Below are positions 9,455-18,238 of a stretch of 64,000 nt of DNA, in pieces (position 1 is the first letter of the stretch; every line of letters starts with the position of its first letter). The translations under genes and the position numbers were made by a program. This DNA is from CAVXYG01 sp963706835 (GTDB lineage Bacteria > Actinomycetota > Actinomycetes > S36-B12 > GCA-2699445). Location: positions 62,001 to 126,000 of the forward strand of contig CAVPOB010000002.1 of the NCBI GenBank assembly GCA_963706835.1, in the 5' to 3' direction. The notes under the pieces were generated by a model. That model was not told the DNA's origin. It saw only the letters and a program-made list of their open reading frames with translations, and searched no databases.

Positions 9455-9762
9455 AGTGGACGGAGGGACTGCCCGGCGAGGTGACGCTGCAGGTCGGCCA
9501 GCGCTGGCGCACCGACTTGCCCAGCGGCGCCGGCGGCGGCTACCTGTGGACGGTGCAGGGCGGTGCGCCGGTGGCGTCATGCCAGGTGGTCACGGGGCCG
9601 CTGCCCGCGCCGGGGAACCCGCCAGACGCCGTGGCCGCGCCGGTGGCGCTGGAGGCGGTGGGCCTGGCTCCGGGCGAGGCGATCGTGCGGCTGCGACTGG
9701 CGCGGCCGTGGGACGCGGCGGCCGTGCTGGCGGAGGCGTCGGTGGTCGTGCGGGTGGCGTGA
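9451..9762 (+). CDS. chagasin-like (I42) cysteine protease inhibitor
   Basis: 103 residues, starting at the ATG of an ATGA overlap with the protease gene. The three inhibitory loops of the I42 family can be placed: a Gly-rich loop before GYLW (residues about 25-33, in place of NPTTGY-x-W), a middle Gly/Pro loop, and the RPW motif in LARPWD near residue 85. The family forms an immunoglobulin-like fold that plugs the active site of papain-like enzymes. No signal peptide is present, matching the protease. Encoding inhibitor directly after enzyme suggests self-protection or timed activation. A 75-bp copy of this gene's 3' end lies at 14205-14280. Confidence 0.85.
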   Translation: MKWTEGLPGEVTLQVGQRWRTDLPSGAGGGYLWTVQGGAPVASCQVVTGPLPAPGNPPDAVAAPVALEAVGLAPGEAIVRLRLARPWDAAAVLAEASVVVRVA

Positions 9763-10013
9763 ATGCAGCGTCGGTTGGGGCGCGGACCCGCCACGGCGGC
9801 AGTTCAGGCCGAACAGGGCCGTTGATCGCTGCAAAACCGACGGGACATGCTGGATCCCGTCGCGATCAGCGCGAGCGAGGACGCGGGGCGGGTGATCACC
9901 GCGAGCGAGAGGGACGTGCGGGGGCCGGGCGAGGCGTGCGGCAGCACCGGCTCCGTCGGACCGCCCGGGCACCCTGTAGTGGCTGAGGCACAGCCCACGA
10001 CAGGGGGACGACG

Positions 10014-12155
10014 ATGGCGATGCCGCAACCAGAGCTGACCTATGGCGGGCCCGGCGGGGCGTCCGGCGAGCCGGCGACGCTGACCGCGATGGCCCAGGTG
10101 GATGACCTGGCCGCGTGGCTGCAGTCGCCGCACCGCGACCGGACCGTACTCGTGCTCACGATCGCCGATCGCCAGCCCGAGCCCTGGTTGTCGGCAGCGC
10201 CCATCGCACAGCAGCACCGGGACAGCCTGGAAGTCTTCGTGATGCGCAACGGCGGGCTCACCAAGCGGCTCGCCGAGCACCTGCCGAAGTCGGGCGGCGT
10301 CTTCGGCGGCGGGGCCCGCATCTACCCGCCATGGTCCCAATGGCAGGGCACGCCTCACAAAGCGCCGCTGTTCCTGGCTCGCAACCGCGGCGAGCAGCAG
10401 TCCCTGCGCGAACGGGTGCCGGTGGAACTGCAACGGCTGATGTCGCAGGGGCCGCCAGGCCGCACCTCGGCGGGTTCTGATCGCGCCACCGCCGGAGGTG
10501 GACGGCCGGCGTCAGGCGGCTACTCCGCGGACGGCACGGTGATCCGGCTCGAGATCGACGACGACGCGACCCGCCTGGCCGGCTACCTGACCGACCCGGG
10601 GCGCACCTATCCGGTCGTGGCCCTGTCAGTGCATCCGGACGCCGGGGGCGCTCCGTACATCGATGCCGACCGCATGGCCACGGAGTTGGAGGGGCTGGCT
10701 GTCGTCGTGGTGCTCTCACCCGACGCAACGTTCGGGCTCACTGAGGCACTCGGCGACCGCACCCTGTCGGTGTTCTTCGGCGCGGGCCGGGTCTACCCGG
10801 TGGGCACCGAATGGCTGCGGGACATGTACCGGGCGCCGCTGCGGATGTGCTCCAGCTGGGATGCTGCGCCGAAGGTCGGCCGGACCGTCCTGGAGGATGC
10901 GCTCGCCGCCGCCAACGCCGCCGGACTGATCGGGCGCACCGTTGCGGCCCCGGAGGATCGGGCGGCAGACGGCCGGATCGACGGCACGATGGGGGAGCTG
11001 CATGCCCTGGTGCGGCTGGCGAAGGGCGGGCAGGCGGTGTTGCTGAACGCCGATGTCTTCCACGGGGTGCCCTACGACCGCCTCTTCGGTCCCCGGTTCC
11101 GGATCGCGGGTCGGGTACGCGGAGGCGGACTGCTGCCCCGGTTCATCCCGGATCCGATTCCTGACGACCCGGCGGCACGGGCCCGGGCAGCGTTTCCGGA
11201 CGGCGCGGTAGCGCTGGCGCGAGTGGCGGAGGTGACGGCCGAGCGCGCGGATCTGCAGCTGCACCCGGCGGTGTCGGGCACGCTGCTCGGCGACGATGAC
11301 GAGGACCTGCGCGATCTGCTGTCGGTCGACGATGTCGTCGCGGTGACCGCGTGGTGGTTCGCCGACGGGCTGGAGTTCGCCCTCGCCGACGCCGCCGCGG
11401 AGCCCGCCTCGTTGAGCGTGCTGCCCGGCGGCCCCGCCTGGCTGCGCGTGGAGGACCTCGAGCCGCCGCAGCCGGAGGACGAGGAGGAGGAGCCCGAGGT
11501 CGCGCGGCCGGAGACTGCCGAACGCGCTGAACCGCGCCCGCAGACGCAGCCGGCGGACTCACCCGCGATCGGGCCCGCCGCTGTCGAGCTGGGGCAATTG
11601 CGCCGGCAGTTGACGCTGGCGCAGGCTCAGATCGAGTTGCTGCAGGGGGCGCTCGATGCCCGCGGCAAGGACATCTCCCGGCTGCAGGCGCAGGCCAGCA
11701 CCGCCCGCCGCAAGGCGCGCCGAGCCAAGGCGCCGGCTACACCCCAGCCGGTGTTCACCGACCCGCAGCGGCAGCTCCGGCACGAGATCTGGCTGGCCTG
11801 GCTCGAGCGGTTCGACGAGCAGGAGCGGGATCGCCTGCCACTGCCGGAGGACTACCGCTTCGGCGAGGGATTCCTTGACTCGCTCACCGCGCTGAAGGGC
11901 ATCTCCCAGGCCAAGGTCGTCGACGTCCTGGTCGAGGTGCTCACCGGACTGGACCAGCAACTGGCCGGTCGGCAGCGGCACCCGTGGCTGCAGGGCCGTG
12001 GCGGCGACCAGCAGGTCCGCGACGACGGCGCGCGGGCATGGCGGGTGAGCCTGCAGGTCGAGACTCCCGGCGCCCGTCGGCTGAAGTACTGGCGACTGCC
12101 CGGCGGGACCGTGGAGTTCGACAGTGTGGGGCACCACGACGACGGGCTCGGGTAG
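10014..12155 (+). CDS. large protein with two similar alpha/beta modules and a coiled coil, function unknown
   Basis: 713 residues from ATG 10014, preceded by CAGGGGGA. Two modules resemble each other: residues about 28-115 end in FGGGARIYPPWSQW and residues about 183-275 end in FGAGRVYPVGTEW. Each begins with an Asp/Leu-rich helix followed by hydrophobic strands. A third region (residues 330-480) includes PRFRIAGRV. A Glu/Pro-rich acidic linker (about 485-520) follows, then a coiled coil (about 523-560) rich in Gln/Leu/Arg, and a C-terminal domain of about 140 residues starting FTDPQRQLRHEIWLAWLERF. No signal peptide or membrane segment. It stands alone on the plus strand, 250 bp after the inhibitor gene. 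I do not recognise the family; the layout (repeated sensor-like modules, linker, coiled coil, terminal domain) would suit a conflict or signalling protein, which is only a guess. Confidence 0.75.
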   Translation: MAMPQPELTYGGPGGASGEPATLTAMAQVDDLAAWLQSPHRDRTVLVLTIADRQPEPWLSAAPIAQQHRDSLEVFVMRNGGLTKRLAEHLPKSGGVFGGGARIYPPWSQWQGTPHKAPLFLARNRGEQQSLRERVPVELQRLMSQGPPGRTSAGSDRATAGGGRPASGGYSADGTVIRLEIDDDATRLAGYLTDPGRTYPVVALSVHPDAGGAPYIDADRMATELEGLAVVVVLSPDATFGLTEALGDRTLSVFFGAGRVYPVGTEWLRDMYRAPLRMCSSWDAAPKVGRTVLEDALAAANAAGLIGRTVAAPEDRAADGRIDGTMGELHALVRLAKGGQAVLLNADVFHGVPYDRLFGPRFRIAGRVRGGGLLPRFIPDPIPDDPAARARAAFPDGAVALARVAEVTAERADLQLHPAVSGTLLGDDDEDLRDLLSVDDVVAVTAWWFADGLEFALADAAAEPASLSVLPGGPAWLRVEDLEPPQPEDEEEEPEVARPETAERAEPRPQTQPADSPAIGPAAVELGQLRRQLTLAQAQIELLQGALDARGKDISRLQAQASTARRKARRAKAPATPQPVFTDPQRQLRHEIWLAWLERFDEQERDRLPLPEDYRFGEGFLDSLTALKGISQAKVVDVLVEVLTGLDQQLAGRQRHPWLQGRGGDQQVRDDGARAWRVSLQVETPGARRLKYWRLPGGTVEFDSVGHHDDGLG

Positions 12156-12193
12156 CGCGGGCAGCCGGGCGGCGGGCGTGGCCGTCCGCCGGC

Positions 12194-12584
12194 TCAGCCC
12201 GCGATCAGCAGCGCGGCGAGCGCGCCGACGCCGCCGACCGCGCCGACCGCCATCGGCAGGGCGTACGCGCGGCGGGACTGCTCCGCGACGGCCCAGCCGA
12301 GGCTGTTGACGCTGGTGTAGAGCAATGCGCCCAGTGCCGCTGCCGCAACTGGCGTGGCCCACGGCTGTGGCGGCTAGCAGTCCGACGGCGCCCACGAGCA
12401 GGCCGGCCGCGGTGCCGTACTCGGCGATCCAATGCGGTAGCAGCAGCGAGCCCTCGTCGTCGCGGGCCCGCAGCAGCCCTCGGCTGCGGTCGATCCTGGT
12501 GCCGCGCACGATGTCCGCCGTCCACACCCCTGCGATGGCCGCAGCCATGCCGAGCATGAACACGGCGACGAGGGTCTCGGGCAC
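12194..12584 (-). CDS. four-helix membrane protein (one frameshift)
   Basis: The start is placed at GTG 12584 behind CGGAG; GTG 12608 is possible. The N-terminal half has a strong helix (VAVFMLGMAAAIAGVW), a charged loop with RSRGLLRARDDEGS and a second helix (AAGLLVGAVGLLAATAV). The frame then breaks near 12352. Removing one G from a GGG run joins it to ATPVAAAALGALLYTSVNS and a final helix ending ALLIAG-stop at 12194, giving about 130 residues. Resembles small hypothetical membrane proteins of actinobacteria with no assigned role. Its 3' end faces the 713-residue protein gene. Confidence 0.55.
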
Positions 12585-12724
12585 AATGAGGCTCCGATCA
12601 GGCAGCACGGGGCGGCGCCACTACAGCCTGCCATGCCGTCTCCTAGGGGGAGCGGTTCCGCGCCAGTGGACCACCTTGGCGGTGATCGATCGCAGTGCCT
12701 GCCGAGGTCTCGCCAGCTACTGAC

Positions 12725-14135
12725 TCAGGCGGCCATCGACACCTCCGCTCCCGCGGGTGTCCGCCACGTCCCGGCGTCGGCGTCGAGGTCCCAGCCGTAG
12801 TGGGTTTTCATCACGTGGTGGCGCCGGCACAGGGGGCCGAGGTTGTCCAGGCTGGTCTGGCCCTGCGGGTAGGGGACGGCGTGGTCGAGGTCGCAGGCCT
12901 CGGCGGGTGCGCGGCAGCCCGGCATCCGGCACTCCGGCGCTCTGGCGCGGACCAGCCGTGCCAGCGCCGCGCCGGGCCGGTAGGTGGTGGCCGAGGTGGC
13001 GACCACGGTGCCGGCGGCGTCGGTGAGCCAGGCCCGCCACGTCGCGTCGGCGGCGAGCTCGCGGGCCGCCCCGGCCGGGACCGGGCCCAGGCCGGGCACC
13101 TCGCCGGGGTCGTCGGCCAGCCCGAGCAGGGACTGCAGGGGGATGGTGAGGGTGACCTCCACCCCGGTGGCCTGCGACAGCATCGTGCCCAGCAGCAGGT
13201 CCACCAGGGCATCGGCCCGCTTGGCGTCCATGCCCCGGCAGTCGTCCGGGTCGTCCAGGCCGCGCGCGATCGCGGACAGCCGCCGGTAGACCCGCATGGC
13301 GTCCTCCTCCTTCAGCACCGCGGCCAGGGTGGTGGTCCCGTCGTCGCCGGCCCACAGCTCCACGCGGCGGCCCCGGCGCGCCTGCTTGCGGGCCTCGCGG
13401 TGGCTCGGCGCCGCCAGGATCAGCCGGGTGGCGGCCCGCATCGCGCCGGCGCTGTTCATCGGGCTGCGGCCCCGCGCCCGGCCCCGGACCCGGCGGCACC
13501 ACTGCCCGACGACCCGCCCGGCATCCTCGGCCGACAGCCGGGAGGCGGACTCGCACACCGCCTCCACCGTCGGCAGCGGCAGGACGCCCTCGCGCGCCAG
13601 CTGAGCCGCCTCCGGGAACGCCGCCAGCGCCCGGGCCCTGCGCATCTGCACGGCGGCGGAGCCCGGCACCACCCGGATCGCCACCGCCACCTCCTCCCGC
13701 GCCGGGTCGGTGATCCCCGGCCGGCGAGTCGCCGTCGCCAGAGATCACGACCGGCTCGGCGGCCACGGCATCGGTCAGGGCCTCGGCGGCGCGGACCGCC
13801 GTCCACTGCATCGCCGCCCGCCACGCCGCCACCAGCACCAGCTGGCAGCCGCACGGGAAGCCCGGCGCCGACCCCGGCGCGGGATCGCCCGGCACCCCCT
13901 CCCCGCCGTGCCCGGCGGGGCAGGCCCCGGACTGCAGGTGCTGCATCGCCGCCACCAGGTCCGGCCCGGCCGGCAGGCGCAGCAGCCCCGCGACCTCCTC
14001 CCGCAGCGGCATCGACCACCACGACGGGTCCACCCAGCCCGGCCGGCTGGCGTCCCACCAGTCCCGGAACCACGCGACCCCGTGGACCTCCAGCACGGAC
14101 TCCCCCTCCAACGGGGCAACAGTGACCAGGCGCAT
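12725..14135 (-). CDS. DUF222 / HNH endonuclease protein, 13E12-like (one frameshift)
   Basis: Start ATG 14135 follows GGGGGGAG. Residues 1-55 carry the RDWWD...RPGW...PSWWS block, the middle is the helical DUF222 region, and the C-terminus is an HNH nuclease domain: CRMPGCRAPAEACDLDHAVPYPQG, then NLGPLCRRHHVMKTHYGW. The Cys pairs and DLDH supply the zinc and catalytic residues. The family is repeated in actinobacterial genomes (the 13E12 repeat family in mycobacteria). The frame shifts near 13722; one extra G in a GGGG run explains it, so about 470 residues are expected. A LexA-like box lies 18 bases before the start codon. Another 5' fragment of this gene type is at 5380-5545. Its cellular substrate is unknown. 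Confidence 0.88.
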
Positions 14136-14151
14136 GCGAACTCCCCCCTCG

Positions 14152-14167
14152 TTCGTACATATGTTCG
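14152..14167 (-). promoter_or_regulatory. LexA (SOS) box upstream of the DUF222-HNH gene
   Basis: Minus strand CGAACATATGTACG (14154-14167) matches the actinobacterial SOS box CGAAC-N4-GTTCG at 9 of 10 fixed positions. It ends 18 bases before the ATG. Genes of the 13E12 family in mycobacteria are known SOS-box targets, which agrees with this placement. Confidence 0.6.
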
Positions 14168-14204
14168 CACGAAGGGCCGACACATGCGAGGCGACACGCC
14201 GTGG

Positions 14205-14280
14205 CGGCTGCGGCTAGCGCGGCCCTGGGACCCCGCGGCAACGCTGGCGGTGGAGCCCCTTGCGGTGCGGGCGGCGTGAA
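14205..14280 (+). pseudogene. 3' fragment of a chagasin-like inhibitor gene
   Basis: This 75-bp stretch matches 9698-9768, the end of the inhibitor gene, including the stop. The encoded tail WRLRLARPWDPAATLAV...VRAA-stop mirrors VRLRLARPWDAAAVLAE...VRVA-stop. Only the last 25 or so codons remain and nothing upstream resembles the gene. It lies between the SOS box of the DUF222 gene and an unassigned region. Confidence 0.7.
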
Positions 14281-14875
14281 TCCCGCCCCCCCCGGGGCAA
14301 CGTCTCGCTGGCGCCCAGGCTCGTGCGACAGGCAGTGCTGCCGGCAGCGGACCGCGCCGAGTTCGCGAGGGTGCTCAACGAGCGTGGGCAGCTGGTCCAG
14401 GGTGTGGCGCTGCACCACGATCCCACCGAGGTCCAGCCGTACCAGCAGGCCGACGGCAAGTTCCGGGTCGACGCGCCCGGCCCCCGAGGCGAAGCGGCGG
14501 CCGAGCCCGGCGTCGACGGCGATCCGGGGGATCTCGGCGAAGACCTCTCGCGCGACTCAGCTGTTCGAGCGACCCGGCTGAGGAGGGGCGATTTGCAGAC
14601 TTCCTGGTTGAGACGTTCCAGCTGCAAGCGCCGTCGCCGAGCCTACGGAAGTCCGGACGGGCGGACGCCTCGGGGCGGCGCCCCTTCCGGCGGCACGTCG
14701 GACCCACCCCCCAGGATGACCACAGCCGAGTTTCAAGCCCGGCCGAAACGGGAACCACCGCAGCATCGCGATCACCACGGGGGCTGTCCGTTGAAGTTCC
14801 TGGGGTGATGGACCGGGGTCCGCAGGCCCAGCGACTGCGCTGACCGCACACACCGCTATGCCAAGGGGGAGACCA
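14281..14875. other. unassigned 600-bp region
   Basis: No convincing gene. A minus-strand frame around 14300-14550 reads like protein (GLLVRLDLGGIVVQRHTLDQLPTLVEHPRELG) but has no ribosome site or start and runs into the inhibitor fragment, so it may be another gene remnant. Bases 14700-14875 are the likely promoter region of the LemA gene. Confidence 0.4.
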
Positions 14876-15619
14876 GTGGCCAACGAACTCGACGAGATGC
14901 AGGGACCGATCAACCCAGCCGGTCAGGATGTCTACGTCATCAACAAGCAGATCCCGGTCCAGATCGGCACCGGTACCCGGATCTTCGAGCTGTCCATCTG
15001 GATCGTCGGGGTGCTGGTGGCGCTTGGCATCGGGCTCGTCTCGGGGGCCGAGCCGATCGGCGTCGCGCTGATCACGCTGCTGGGCCTGGTTCCCGGGCTG
15101 ATCTTCCAGTACATGAAGACGACGGCACTGGCCTACCTGCGCAAGTTGCAGCAGAAGGTGCAGGCCGACGCCTCGCAAATCGACAACTTCCTCGAGCAGC
15201 GGGTGATCATCCTGGAGAACCTTGCGGACCTTCTCAGCACCTCGATCGACCTCGACAAGGACGTCATGAAGTCGGTAGCAGCTCTGCGCTCCGGGGTGAC
15301 CGGCGACGCCGACCGCAACCAGCGCTCGGCCGCGATCGACGGTGCATTCGCCCGGGTCAACCTCGCATTCGAGGCCTACCCCGAACTGCGGGCACAGGCG
15401 AACATCGCGGAGGCGATGCGGCAGAACGCGTACACGCAGAAGGAGATCACGGCTGCGCGGACGCTGTACAACGACACGGTGACCCGCTGGAACCAGGACA
15501 TCTTCTCCTGGCCCACCAAGCAGATCGTTGCGGCGAAGGCCGGCTACACCACGCGGATCCCGTTCACCGCTGCCGAGGAGGTCAAGGTCGCCGCGAGGGG
15601 CCGGTTCTTCCATGCCTGA
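14876..15619 (+). CDS. LemA family protein
   Basis: 247 residues from GTG 14876 behind AAGGGGGAGA; an upstream in-frame ATG at 14858 has no such site. Unlike classical LemA, which has one N-terminal helix, this one has about 40 polar residues and then two adjacent hydrophobic segments (about 42-62 and 65-83). The LemA core follows: long helices with VQADASQIDNFLEQRV, ENLADLLSTSIDLDKDVM and the ANIAEAMRQNAYTQKEITAARTLYNDTVTRWN block that typifies the family. The end RIPFTAAEEVKVAARGRFF is also LemA-like. The next gene starts inside its stop region (8-base overlap), so the two are made together. LemA proteins are membrane-linked and of unclear function, often paired with a membrane partner. Confidence 0.85.
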   Translation: MANELDEMQGPINPAGQDVYVINKQIPVQIGTGTRIFELSIWIVGVLVALGIGLVSGAEPIGVALITLLGLVPGLIFQYMKTTALAYLRKLQQKVQADASQIDNFLEQRVIILENLADLLSTSIDLDKDVMKSVAALRSGVTGDADRNQRSAAIDGAFARVNLAFEAYPELRAQANIAEAMRQNAYTQKEITAARTLYNDTVTRWNQDIFSWPTKQIVAAKAGYTTRIPFTAAEEVKVAARGRFFHA

Positions 15620-17412
15620 CCATCTGCTCGAGAAAACCTCACCCCTGGACCTCGACCACCCGCTGGAGGAGTACGCCTCGCGGCTGAAGGATAGCCACGC
15701 ACGCCGGGTGAGCGAGTACTTCGAGGAGCTGGTGCGCAGGTCGGGGGTGGATGAGCAGGAGAACATCCGGCTCATCGCCGAACTGCGGGAGCTGGAGGGC
15801 GCCGTCGCCCGCAGCAAGTCGGCGAGGACCCGCTGGCGCCTGGTGCGGGCCGCGGGGATCGTCATCGCGGTCGCTTCCGGGGCCGTGGCCTTCGTCGAGC
15901 AGGGGTGGACGTACCTGCTGCTGGGTCTGATCGTCGCGGTGTTCCTGTTCGACATTGCCAAGGTGCGGGGGCGGCTGTCCGTCATCGGGTCGCAGTTGGA
16001 GCAGTTGGATCTGAAGCGGACCGCCAAGCAAGCCGAGGCCGAGGCCCAGATGGAGCCGTTGAACCGGCTGCACACGTGGGGTGTGGCTCCGGCCCTGTTC
16101 CAGGACACGCTCCCGGCGGTGCGCCTGGACCCCTACATGAGCAACGCCCGGCTGCAGGATCTGGTGGACGACCTACGGGCTGACGCCCCAGTACCCGAAC
16201 CCCGCGGGTGGCCGCTCGGTGCTCTTCCCACAGAGCGGATCCCTGGGCGGCAACCCGTTCGTGGTCCAACAGTCGCTGCGCCACTGGATGGGCACGAAGA
16301 CCTACTCGGGGTCGCTGGTCATCCACTGGACCGAGCGGGTGCGCAACGCCGACGGGAGGTACGCCACGGCCCATCGCACGCAAACCCTCACCGCCTCGGT
16401 CGTCAAACCCGCTCCGGTGTACGAGGAGGGGACCGCACTGGTCTACGGGCACGAGGCGGCCCCGACGCTGTCGTTCAGCCGTCGGCCATCCTCCCTGTCG
16501 GGGATGGGCGACGGCCGGGTTGCGGACTTCCTCATCAACCGCAGGATCGGCAAGGTGCAACGGCGGGCGCGGCGGGCGGTCACGACCGGGCAGACGCAGT
16601 TCACCGTCATGTCCAACGAGGAGTTCGAGGCGCTCTTCGATGCCACCGACCGCAACGATGAGGTCGCCTTCCGCCTACTGTTCACCCCACTGGCCCAGCA
16701 GGAGATGGTGCACCTGCTCGGCGACCAGACCACCGGCTTCGGCGACAACTTCAGCTTCACCAAGCAGGGCACGGCCAACGTGGTCGAGTCGGAGCATCTG
16801 CAGGCCACCCGTCTGGACGGGGACCCGAGGATGTTCCACTCGCTCGAAATCGCCGAAGCACGCACCATCTTCCAGACGTTCCACGAGCACTACTTCAGGT
16901 CGCTGTACTTCAGCCTCGCGCCGCTGTTGACCATCCCGCTGTACCGGGAGCAGCGGTCGGTCCCCCACCCCGTCGAGGAGTCCGATGTGCCCGAGCCCGC
17001 CGAATGGGAACTCGAGGCCATGGCCAACCTGATCGGAGAGGCGGCCTTCCAGCACCCCGATTCCATCACCAGGAACGTCCTGAAGACGACGTCCGCCCAG
17101 ATCGCGCCCAACGTGCGATCCGTGGATGTGACGGCGCACGGCTACGGGGGCATCCGCCGCGTGGACTACGTCCGTGTGTGGGGCGGCGACGGGCGCTTCC
17201 ATGCCGTCCCGGTTCCCTGGACCGAGTACTACGGCGTCCAAGCCTGGCGCAGGATGCTGGTCGGGGTCGTGCAGCCCCACGATCCCGACGGTGCGGACGT
17301 GCTCGATGCCGCGCTCGTGCCGGACTGGCACAGCGCGTTGGCCCAGAACGGCGCGGATCCGGCGGACTCGGTGATGCGCGGTGCGCTGGCCGCGTGCCTG
17401 CTGCGGGGGTAG
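15612..17412 (+). CDS. LemA-partner membrane protein, function unknown (one frameshift)
   Basis: Start ATG 15612 overlaps the lemA stop by 8 bases. Residues 1-75 are charged helices, then two membrane segments (about 78-95 and 98-115) and a short coiled coil. The frame breaks near 16175; removing one C restores DDYGLTPQYPNPAGGRSVLFPQSG and about 599 residues in total. The large C-terminal part is soluble, with NPFVVQQSLRHWMG, HWTERVRNADGRY and an FQHPDSITRNVLKTTSAQ block, and the last 100 residues contain HGYGGIRRVDYVRVWGGDGRFH. I see no catalytic motif. The gene pair looks like a membrane complex with the soluble domain in the cytoplasm. Confidence 0.7.
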
Positions 17413-17476
17413 GCGACCCGCACTCCCGCGCCGCGGGCTGAGGCCTTCGGAGGCTGTCGGGACGCCAGCTGCAACC

Positions 17477-17809
17477 TCACCTGCCCCCCGCTGCATCCAC
17501 CATCGCCGCCCGGGCATCGCCGGCAACACCCTCCAGGAGCACGACCCCCATGGAAGCGAGCATCCGACGCATCCCCTCGCCGACGTGGTGGGCCAGCACC
17601 ATCTCGACCCCTCGATCGCGAAGGAAGGTGACGACTCGGGCGTGGTGTGAGCCGTGCGTGCCCTCGTTGTGCAAGCGGTCCCAACCGACGTGGTACTCCT
17701 GCCAGGCCTCGATCCGGCCGTCCATCACTCGGGCAACCGCAACGGTGTCCGCCTTGCCCCACGCGTGTGCGATCGTGCCGTCCGGCGCTACGGCAGCGGC
17801 GATGATCAT
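17477..17809 (-). CDS. NifX/NifB-type dinitrogenase iron-molybdenum cofactor domain protein
   Basis: 110 residues, ATG 17809 preceded by AGGGG. The fold signature is visible: an N-terminal strand MIIAAAVAPDGTIAHAWGKADTVAV, a middle SHHARVVTFLRDRGVEMVLAHHVGEGM block and a C-terminal strand with VVLLEGVAGDARAAM. Single-domain proteins of this family bind metal clusters or occur as accessory proteins outside nitrogen fixation; no nif genes are nearby, so a nitrogenase role is not supported. It stands alone between the LemA pair and the SCO7613-like gene on the opposite strand. Confidence 0.75.
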   Translation of the reverse strand: MIIAAAVAPDGTIAHAWGKADTVAVARVMDGRIEAWQEYHVGWDRLHNEGTHGSHHARVVTFLRDRGVEMVLAHHVGEGMRRMLASMGVVLLEGVAGDARAAMVDAAGGR

Positions 17810-18238
17810 GCGAGGCCCCTTTCGGCGTCCTGCTCCCAGCGTGCATGACCGCAACCCCGACCACCAGACCGCGTAGGGCGAGGCGAGCCCGCGCGGGCGC
17901 AATCCGACGCGCGCGCGGACGTGCTGTTCGGCCCCGTCCGCAGTTGACCGCGATGGAACGGGTCTGCCACGCACGGGAAACATCGCGGTCAGCACCACCC
18001 CCGCCGGCAAGGAGAGCGCCGATGCCGACGAAGGCGAGGACGGCACGACCGCGGAACGTCGCCGGTCGGAACCGACCTTCTGGGGAGCCATCGCTGGTAG
18101 GGGGCCGACTGGCCCTTCCCTGCCGCGCGACCATAGAGGCGAGGGTGCTGCGAGGCCGGGGGGTTGGGATGGGCACGGCAGGCGAGGAACAGTTCACGCC
18201 AAGGCGAGTTGGGCGCGGAGGTCGATGACGGGCACGGC
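17810..18238. other. intergenic region, no gene recognised
   Basis: About 430 bp between divergent genes. It should hold promoters for both the NifX-like gene and the large membrane protein. Open frames exist on both strands but lack ribosome sites and recognisable domains. If the membrane protein starts at TTG 18164 instead of ATG 18239, the region is shorter by 75 bases. Confidence 0.4.

Noticed and set aside
7184..9580. 798-codon minus-strand open frame opposite the protease gene
   Set aside because: Shadow of the protease, whose catalytic motifs on the plus strand are unmistakable.
9838..9862. Hairpin CGACGGGA...TCCCGTCG behind the inhibitor gene as a terminator
   Set aside because: An 8-bp perfect stem is present but no T-run follows; such stems are frequent at this GC content.
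17477..17809. Nitrogen-fixation locus suggested by the NifX-like domain
   Set aside because: No nif structural or assembly genes in the window; this domain is widespread in non-fixing bacteria.
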